From Mumia xiangluensis (GTDB lineage: Bacteria > Actinomycetota > Actinomycetes > Propionibacteriales > Nocardioidaceae): a DNA stretch of 64,000 nucleotides. Within the stretch, counting starts at the first letter, position 1; every line of letters begins with the position of its first letter. The position numbers were made by a program, and so were the translations under genes. Where the stretch lies: contig NZ_WJYO01000005.1 in assembly GCF_010994095.1 (NCBI RefSeq), positions 372,001 to 436,000 of the forward strand, in the 5' to 3' direction. Positions 58,959 to 64,000 of this stretch are shown here, one piece after another. The notes under the pieces are model-generated. The model had not been told where the DNA came from. It made no database searches and saw only the letters and a program-made list of their open reading frames with translations.

Positions 58959-59719
58959 GGGTTCTCCTTCGTGGGGTTGGGGTCGATGCCGAGCTCGCCG
59001 AGGAGGCGCTCGCGGAGGTCCACGACGCGCGGGTCCGTGATGGTGCGGGGATGCTCGACGTCGATGCGGACGTCGATCGCCACCGATCCGGAGCGCAGCA
59101 TCACGATCCGGTCCGCGAGCCGGATGGCTTCGTCGATGTCGTGGGTGACGAGCAGGATCGCGGGCCGGTGGCGCTCGCGGAGCCGGTCGAGCAGGTCGTG
59201 CATCCGCAGGCGGGTCAGCGCGTCGAGCGCCGCGAACGGCTCGTCGAGGAGCAGCAGCTGCGGGTCGCGTACGAGCGCCCTCGCCAGCGCCACACGCTGA
59301 GCCTCGCCTCCGGAGAGCGTCGCCGGCCATGAGCGGGCGTGCCGCTCGAGTCCGACCTCGGTCAGCGCGGCGAGTGCGGCGCTCTTGTTGCCCTTCGTAC
59401 GACGCTGGCCGAGGAGGACGTTGCGCAGCACCCGGTGCGCCGGGACGAGTCGAGGCTCCTGGTAGACCGTCGTGACCCGGGGCGGGACCAGGATCTCGCC
59501 CGCGTCCGGCTTCTCGAAACCGTTGAGCAGGCGCAGCAGCGTCGTCTTCCCTGTGCCGCTCGGGCCGAGTACGGCCACGAACTCGCCGGGCGCGATCGTC
59601 AGGTCGATGGCGTCGAGGACGCGGGTGTCTCCGTACGCCTTGCTGACGGCGGTCAGTCGTGCGGCGGCTCGGCCGGTCGTGGCGGACGGCGTCGTACGGG
59701 TGGTGGTGGGCGCGCTCAT
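58955..59719 (-). CDS. ABC transporter ATPase (SsuB-like)
   Basis: The product is 254 aa. Walker A 'LGPSGTGKTTLL', Q-loop 'TTVYQEPRLVP', signature 'LSGGEAQRVALARAL', Walker B 'LLLLDEPFAALD', H-loop 'VTHDIDEAI'. It powers import of a sulfonate-type substrate with the adjacent permease. ATGA overlaps link it to both neighbours. Confidence 0.95.
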   Translation of the reverse strand: MSAPTTTRTTPSATTGRAAARLTAVSKAYGDTRVLDAIDLTIAPGEFVAVLGPSGTGKTTLLRLLNGFEKPDAGEILVPPRVTTVYQEPRLVPAHRVLRNVLLGQRRTKGNKSAALAALTEVGLERHARSWPATLSGGEAQRVALARALVRDPQLLLLDEPFAALDALTRLRMHDLLDRLRERHRPAILLVTHDIDEAIRLADRIVMLRSGSVAIDVRIDVEHPRTITDPRVVDLRERLLGELGIDPNPTKENP

Positions 59720-60600
59720 CGTGCGGCCACCCCCGATCGCCACGGCATCGCGAGGCGCTCGACGACGCGGATCCCGAGATCGATGAGGACGCCGATCACC
59801 GCGTACAGGACGATGCAGAGCACCATGTAGTCGTTGCGGAAGTACTGCTGGGACAGCGACACGAGGTAACCGATCCCTGTCGTGGTCCCGATCTGCTCGG
59901 CAGCGATCAAGCCCGTGAGGCTGACCGAGAGGCAGATCCGCAGCGCCATGAGGATGTTGGGGAGCGCTGAGGGCAGGATCACCTGAGCGACCAGGCGTGC
60001 ACCCGACAAGCCGTACCCCCGTGCGGCCTCGACCACCTTGCGATCCACGCCGCGGACACCGAGGTAGGTGTAGGCGTACATCGGCGCCACGGCGGACACC
60101 GCGATGAGCACGATCTTGAAGCCCTCGCCGACACCGAACCACGAGAGCAGCAGCGGCACGAGCGCGAGGAACGGGACCGCGCGATACATCTGCATCGTCG
60201 GGTCGATGAGGTCCTCACCCAGTGCGGAGATCCCGGACAGGATGCCGAGGACCAGACCGACTGCGACGCCGAGCGTCACCCCGATCGCCGCGCGCCGCCC
60301 GGACGCGGCCAGGAAGTCGGTGAGCTGTCCGCTCTCCCACAGCTCCTCGGCCGCCTGCACGACCGACCCGGGCGACGAGAGGATCTGGGGATCGAGCCAG
60401 CCTGCGCTGCTCGCGACCTGCCACACGGTGAGCAGCGCGATCGGCACGGCGAAGCGCAGCGTCACCGACAGTGTGCGGCTGCGCTTGCGGCTCCCGAGGA
60501 ACCGTGGACGGGCGAGCGTCACGGCGGTCCTGTCCGCATCGGCCGGTTCGCCGGCGTCGGCGCGGTCGGTACGAGGCGTCGCATCCAGAGCGGCCGTCAT
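59716..60600 (-). CDS. ABC transporter permease (SsuC-like)
   Basis: The product is 294 aa from the ATG at 60600. About six helices; the EAA-type loop is 'DRKVVEAARGYGLSGARLVAQVILPSALPNILMALRI'. 'EDLIDPTMQMYRAVPFLALVPLLLSWFGVGEGFKI' is typical of the taurine/nitrate/sulfonate permease family. It overlaps the binding-protein and ATPase genes by 4 nt each. Confidence 0.94.
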   Translation of the reverse strand: MTAALDATPRTDRADAGEPADADRTAVTLARPRFLGSRKRSRTLSVTLRFAVPIALLTVWQVASSAGWLDPQILSSPGSVVQAAEELWESGQLTDFLAASGRRAAIGVTLGVAVGLVLGILSGISALGEDLIDPTMQMYRAVPFLALVPLLLSWFGVGEGFKIVLIAVSAVAPMYAYTYLGVRGVDRKVVEAARGYGLSGARLVAQVILPSALPNILMALRICLSVSLTGLIAAEQIGTTTGIGYLVSLSQQYFRNDYMVLCIVLYAVIGVLIDLGIRVVERLAMPWRSGVAAR

Positions 60601-61616
60601 GATCCGAGCTGCACAGCCGCGTCGGAGGACTTCACAGCCTTGCTGATGAACTGGTGCGCGAGGAAGTAGTCCGCGACGACCTGGATCTTCTCCAGGTCCT
60701 TGTCCTCGACCGGGGGGAACGGCAGGCTGTAGCGCTCGACCTCGATGTCGCGTTCCAGAGCGTCCCCGGAGGTGGCGGTCGGCCCGGAGTCGGTGAACAC
60801 GTTCTGGAACTTCGCGGGATCGGCGGTCGCCTCCTTCTGAAGCTCGGCGAGCGTGTCCGTGACGATCTTCAGAGCCTCGGGGTTCTCGTCGACGAGCTCC
60901 TGGCGCGCTGCGAGGATCGTGAGGTCGTTGTCCTCGACGTCGTTGTTGGTCACGATCGTCTTGGCTCCGGCTGCGACAGCAGTGGGGTAGCCGCGCACGA
61001 TCGCCCACCAGGCGTCGACCTTGCCGGACTGGAACGCGCCGGCCGCCTGCACCGGGTTCAGATAGACCTTCTCGACCTCGTCGTGACCGATGCCCGCCTT
61101 GTCGAGGGCCAGCCCGAGGAGGTACTCGCCGCGACCGCCCTTGTTCACGGCGACCTTCTTGCCGACGAGCTGGTCGACCGAGGTGACCGAGCTGTCCTTG
61201 GGGACGACGAGGCCGTCGCCGACGGGGGCCTTCGGGTCCGTCGTACGGTCGGCGACCGCGAAGATCTTGAGGTCGTTGCTGGTGGAGAGGTAGCCGATGG
61301 CGGGGGAGATGGCGCCCTCGAGGAGGGTCACGTCACCGGACCGGACGGCGTCGATCGTGGCGGTGAACGATCCGTACGAGCCGCCCCACTCCACCCGCGC
61401 GTCCGCAGCCTCGAGCTTCTCGTCGAGGACGCCGGTCTTCTTGGCGTACGCGAGAAGACCGGCGTTGCCCGGGTCGACGAGCTTGATCACGGTCTGGTCG
61501 TCCGACCCGGCGTTCGCGTCTCCGCCGGCGCAGGCCGTGGTCGTCGCAGCAGTGGTGGCGAGAGCGACGGCGGCGGCGAGGTGCCGGAGGCGGAGACGTG
61601 GCGAACGGTTTGACAT
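60597..61616 (-). CDS. Lipoprotein substrate-binding protein of the sulfur ABC transporter
   Basis: The product is 339 aa from the ATG at 61616, which starts a lipoprotein signal (RLRHLAAAVALATTA...TTAC). The SsuA/TauA-type fold shows 'GNAGLLAYAKKTGVLDEKL', 'SVDQLVGKKVAVNKGGRGEYLLGLALDKAGI', 'QAAGAFQSGKVDAWWAIVRG'. It captures the organosulfur substrate outside the cell. First gene of the seven-gene operon, all joined by ATGA or TGATG overlaps. Confidence 0.93.
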   Translation of the reverse strand: MSNRSPRLRLRHLAAAVALATTAATTTACAGGDANAGSDDQTVIKLVDPGNAGLLAYAKKTGVLDEKLEAADARVEWGGSYGSFTATIDAVRSGDVTLLEGAISPAIGYLSTSNDLKIFAVADRTTDPKAPVGDGLVVPKDSSVTSVDQLVGKKVAVNKGGRGEYLLGLALDKAGIGHDEVEKVYLNPVQAAGAFQSGKVDAWWAIVRGYPTAVAAGAKTIVTNNDVEDNDLTILAARQELVDENPEALKIVTDTLAELQKEATADPAKFQNVFTDSGPTATSGDALERDIEVERYSLPFPPVEDKDLEKIQVVADYFLAHQFISKAVKSSDAAVQLGS

Positions 61617-61641
61617 GGCTGCTCCTGGGTGGGCTTTCAGC

Positions 61642-61699
61642 GGGTCGATCGACCCACGTGAGATGAGTATGTCCATCAACTAGATAGTCATTTACTCAT
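61642..61699 (-). promoter_or_regulatory. Operator candidates upstream of the sulfur operon
   Basis: GGGTCGATCGACCC (61642-61655) is a perfect 14-bp palindrome in the leader of the first gene. ATGAGTA (61663-61669) and TACTCAT (61693-61699) form a second dyad within an AT-rich patch that should hold the promoter. Which regulator binds, MarR or a sulfur regulator, cannot be told. Confidence 0.45.
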
Positions 61700-61772
61700 G
61701 ATCAATTATCGAGACGGGAAGGCGAGGGTTCAGGTCCTGATGAATGGAACGGTCGACGCCTGAGGGCGTCGG

Positions 61773-62261
61773 CTACCGCGGGTCGATGACCGGGTGGCGG
61801 GCGCCGGTGTTGGCGTCGAGCTGGAGCAGCAGGCGGCGGAGCGTACGGAGGTCGTCGGCTCCGATCCCCGTCGCGAGGCGCTCCTCGACGGCGTTGACCG
61901 CGGCGTCCGCGGCGTCCCGTCTCTCGAGGCCCGCAGCGGTGATCGAGACGAGGCGGCGCCGGCCGTCCTCGGGGTCACGCGTGCGTTCGACGAGGCCGAG
62001 CATTTCCAGCTTCTTGGTGACGAACACGAGGTAGTTCGGGTCCATGTCGAGCAGCTCGCCGAGGCGCTGCTGTGCCAGCTCGCCGTGCTGGCGGAGGACG
62101 AGGAGGGCGGCGGCCTCGCGGGGGAGCAGGTCGAGCGGCGCGAGGGCCTCGGTGATCCAGGTCTGGGCGACGCGGCCGATGTGCGACAGCAGGAAGCCGG
62201 GACTGCTGAAGCGCGCCTCGGACGTCATGGTCGGGCGGCGGTCAGTCCTGCTGACGGGCAT
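61773..62261 (-). CDS. MarR family transcriptional regulator
   Basis: The product is 162 aa from the ATG at 62261, preceded by GAGGTG. The winged helix is 'PREAAALLVLRQHGELAQQRLGELLDMDPNYLVFVTKKLEMLGLVERTRDPEDGRRRLVSIT'. It lies just upstream of the sulfur operon on the same strand, separated by 156 nt that hold dyads, so it may regulate it. The dyad at 62304 suggests autoregulation. Confidence 0.92.
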   Translation of the reverse strand: MPVSRTDRRPTMTSEARFSSPGFLLSHIGRVAQTWITEALAPLDLLPREAAALLVLRQHGELAQQRLGELLDMDPNYLVFVTKKLEMLGLVERTRDPEDGRRRLVSITAAGLERRDAADAAVNAVEERLATGIGADDLRTLRRLLLQLDANTGARHPVIDPR

Positions 62262-62303
62262 GGTCACCTCGAGTGGGATCGTCGACGCGAGAGGCGCGCA
62301 GAT

Positions 62304-62321
62304 CGTCATGATCGCATGACG
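62304..62321 (-). promoter_or_regulatory. Dyad operator upstream of the MarR gene
   Basis: CGTCATG (62304-62310) and CATGACG (62315-62321) are perfect inverted repeats around ATCG, within the AT-richer stretch ahead of the MarR gene. The half-site spacing and size fit MarR dimers; binding is inferred. Confidence 0.5.
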
Positions 62322-62344
62322 ATATGCGGCGATGACGCAGAACG

Positions 62345-62378
62345 ACCGCCAACCTCCGATCACGGCGAGGTTGGCGGT
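62345..62378 (-). terminator. Hairpin terminator of the sunset-domain gene
   Basis: ACCGCCAACCTC (62345-62356) and GAGGTTGGCGGT (62367-62378) form a perfect 12-bp stem with a 10-nt loop, 20 nt beyond the stop of the minus-strand gene at 62399. Confidence 0.8.
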
Positions 62379-62398
62379 CGGTGACTGGCTCGGGTCGT

Positions 62399-63004
62399 TC
62401 AGACCTTCGACTTCCGATAGCCGGCGGCAACGGCCGCGCCCTCAGTTCGGAAGCACTCTTCGGGCTTCGTGCGATCGTAGAAGCTCTGCTCCGGCATGTG
62501 GTAGATCATGCTGTCGCCGTTGCCCTTGATGGGAGCCCAGGAGGGACAGTCCCACGTAGAGATCGGATCGGTCCGGTTGGGTCGCTGACCAGCCTTGACC
62601 TTCAACTTCTGCGACTTGACCCGCGTCTTCACGGTGGAGTACTCGCGTACACCGTCGACGACAGTCCAGCGCTGGAACTTGACCCGGGTCTTGACGCGGT
62701 ACGTACCCGGATTCAAGCGAACCTTGGCGCGGTTGCGCGTGATGACCTTCTTGCCGCGCTTGACCGTCAGAGTCTTGGAGAGCACCTTCACCTGGCCGCG
62801 GACTCGGACCACCGGCTTGACGAGAGCCTTGCCTTCGTACGGCGCGGTCTTGGTCTTGATCTTCTTGATCTTCACAAGCGGCCGCGGCGCGGCCTCGGCG
62901 GGACCTGCCGTGGTTGCCACGAGTCCGAGCGCAACCACGATGGCGACGAGGACTGCGATGGACCTCCGCGTCGCCAGCGTCTCGACGGTGAATGAACGAT
63001 TCAC
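62399..63004 (-). CDS. Secreted sunset-domain protein
   Basis: The product is 201 aa. A signal peptide (RRSIAVLVAIVVALGLVATTAGPAEA) is followed by a very basic, Ig-like beta region (about 40-140, many Lys/Arg and Val). The last 45 residues ('CPSWAPIKGNGDSMIYHMPEQSFYDRTKPEECFRTEGAAVAAGY') match the small sunset domain, with two cysteines and the CP...IKGN...YH.P pattern. The domain is found in secreted and DNA-binding actinobacterial proteins; its role is not established. The 144 nt upstream hold no gene. Confidence 0.85.
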   Translation of the reverse strand: MNRSFTVETLATRRSIAVLVAIVVALGLVATTAGPAEAAPRPLVKIKKIKTKTAPYEGKALVKPVVRVRGQVKVLSKTLTVKRGKKVITRNRAKVRLNPGTYRVKTRVKFQRWTVVDGVREYSTVKTRVKSQKLKVKAGQRPNRTDPISTWDCPSWAPIKGNGDSMIYHMPEQSFYDRTKPEECFRTEGAAVAAGYRKSKV

Positions 63005-63148
63005 AGAACTACTCCTGAGGGTGTGCCCTTGCGATCACCCGAGACGCGGGCCTGGCCTCATCGGTCGGGTCAACGACCCCCAACCATCTTGGCCTCGCCA
63101 GCGCCGAGCTCTCAGCGAATCGAGAAAACTTCCTGCTGTGTGCGGGCC

Positions 63149-63841
63149 TCAGGTCTTGGGTGGTGTCGTCACGGCAACGGCGACGCTGTTCACCACGGTC
63201 GCCGCGACCGTGCGGGTGACAGCTTCAGCGGCCGCGCCTGCTCCCCAGTTCCCGTTCTCGAGCTCCTTGGCGCGGGCAATGACGGGCGAGGTCCACGGGA
63301 TCTCGCGGTCGAGCTGCGGAAGCGCTCCAGTCGCGGAGATCAGCGCCGTCAGCGCCGCGACTCGTGCGGTCGGTTCATCGCCGTCGACGAGAACCTGCCG
63401 CACCGCCGAGATCAGCGCTGAGCGGCTCCCGGTTCCACCGTCCTCGAGGATCGTTGAGGTGAAGAGGCCGAGAGTCTTTCGGCGTCGCCGGCGGATGTCG
63501 CCGCGGGCGACGAGTCGGTCGAGCACTGGCTGGCGAAGACTCGGGCCGACCGCTGCCAGGACGGTCTGAACGCCACGGGGCTTGCTGGCGAGGTAGTCCC
63601 AGGTCGAGCGGAGGATGTCGTCCTGCGGTGGAGCCTCGCTGACCGCCTCGAGCCGGAGGGTCCCCAGCTTCCCAGGCGTGGCGGTGACGTGGCCGCCTAG
63701 CGAGAGGTCCGCGAGGACCGCGCCGGCGAGGGGATAGAAGAGCGTGCCCTCGCCCGCGATGGTCCCCGAGTCAGGTTGGAACAGCAGCAGCATGAGGTCT
63801 TCGGCGATGGTCGGACGCGTGCGCTGATCGTCGGGGCTCAC
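63149..63841 (-). CDS. GPP34 (GOLPH3/VPS74-like) family protein
   Basis: The product is 230 aa from the GTG at 63841. It begins 'TIAEDLMLLLFQPDSGTIAG', continues 'AGAVLADLSLGGHV' and later 'RRRRRKTLGLFTSTI' and 'ARVAALTALISATGAL', the layout of the bacterial GPP34 family, which is homologous to the eukaryotic phosphoinositide-binding Golgi protein. Its bacterial role is unknown. Longer upstream reading is arginine/proline-rich and unlikely to be translated. Confidence 0.85.
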   Translation of the reverse strand: MSPDDQRTRPTIAEDLMLLLFQPDSGTIAGEGTLFYPLAGAVLADLSLGGHVTATPGKLGTLRLEAVSEAPPQDDILRSTWDYLASKPRGVQTVLAAVGPSLRQPVLDRLVARGDIRRRRRKTLGLFTSTILEDGGTGSRSALISAVRQVLVDGDEPTARVAALTALISATGALPQLDREIPWTSPVIARAKELENGNWGAGAAAEAVTRTVAATVVNSVAVAVTTPPKT

Positions 63842-64000
63842 CCTGCCAGTCTGCCGGGACCCTGCTCCCGAGGCAGGACGCCCCTGGTGAGGCGGTTTCG
63901 GCGAGCGTTCACCTGACCGCCGCCGAGCCGACACCGCACCTCCACCCACCATCGAGAGCCTCCTCGAGGGTGCGCGTCCGCGCGCCCGACAACTTGAGAG
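63842..64000. other. Window end, no feature recognised
   Basis: The last 159 nt upstream of the GPP34 gene show no credible coding start, terminator or repeat. They probably hold the GPP34 promoter or the edge of a neighbouring gene beyond the window. Confidence 0.4.

Noticed and set aside
1-64000. tRNA, rRNA genes or an integrase-bounded island
   Set aside because: No cloverleaf, rRNA core sequence or integrase/recombinase gene was recognised, so island borders are judged only from gene content.

Overview
The window is about 70% GC with actinobacterial gene style: GTG starts, ATGA/GTGA overlaps, probable leaderless promoters and Tat or lipoprotein exports. A recurring imperfect palindromic repeat (cores TTCGACTCGC...GCTCAACC and GCTGGTCGAGGC...CGATCGAGACC) lies between and inside genes. 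In my memory this repeat style and the nrdR-nrdJ pair fit Nocardioidaceae (Nocardioides, Aeromicrobium, Mumia); the genus is inferred. No rRNA, tRNA or CRISPR was found.

Layout. 1-2.9 kb: tandem family of secreted beta-propeller proteins with a type-III-fibronectin-like tail, with a decayed copy. 2.9-8.4 kb: small membrane and lipoprotein genes, a potassium channel, and a candidate toxin/immunity pair. 8.4-12.4 kb: the nrdR-nrdJ class II ribonucleotide reductase locus, with tandem NrdR boxes and repeats, two of them inserted in frame in nrdJ. 12.5-13.3 kb: a frameshifted hemerythrin gene and a 77-bp remnant of an insertion sequence. 13.3-24.5 kb: a defence island. A DUF262 (ParB/Srx-like) protein, a Z1 ATPase, a PD-(D/E)XK protein and a cytosine-5 DNA methyltransferase are chained by 4-8 nt overlaps. 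A convergent Vsr endonuclease shares its stop tetranucleotide with the methyltransferase. A DUF2075 helicase/nuclease, a MazG-like pyrophosphohydrolase and an EVE-like/HNH endonuclease follow. 24.6-27.3 kb: a TRAFAC-type GTPase with a small partner and a decayed gene, then a VapBC-type toxin-antitoxin. 27.4-31.2 kb: a coupled pair, an 848-aa LamG-like protein and an HNH nuclease whose tail resembles a eukaryotic nuclear protein.

31.3-54.7 kb is mostly chromosomal: an RpiR regulator with a Tat-exported glycosidase-like protein, a CGNR zinc-finger regulator, secreted Ig-like proteins, a PadR-HAAS pair, a large M14 carboxypeptidase, PPK2, a trypsin-like protease with propeller repeats, an ECF sigma factor divergent from a Ser/Thr kinase, a frameshifted sulfatase and a Fic protein. 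54.8-61.6 kb is a seven-gene minus-strand operon for organosulfur use: lipoprotein substrate-binding protein, permease, ATPase, a DszB-like desulfinase with all three catalytic residues, two flavin monooxygenases and a second cytoplasmic binding-protein-fold protein. A MarR regulator precedes it. The window ends with a sunset-domain exported protein and a GPP34 (GOLPH3-like) protein.

The best candidates for something undescribed are the DUF262-Z1-PD-(D/E)XK-methyltransferase-Vsr cassette, the LamG/HNH pair, the DszB-like operon, and the repeat elements incorporated into nrdJ.
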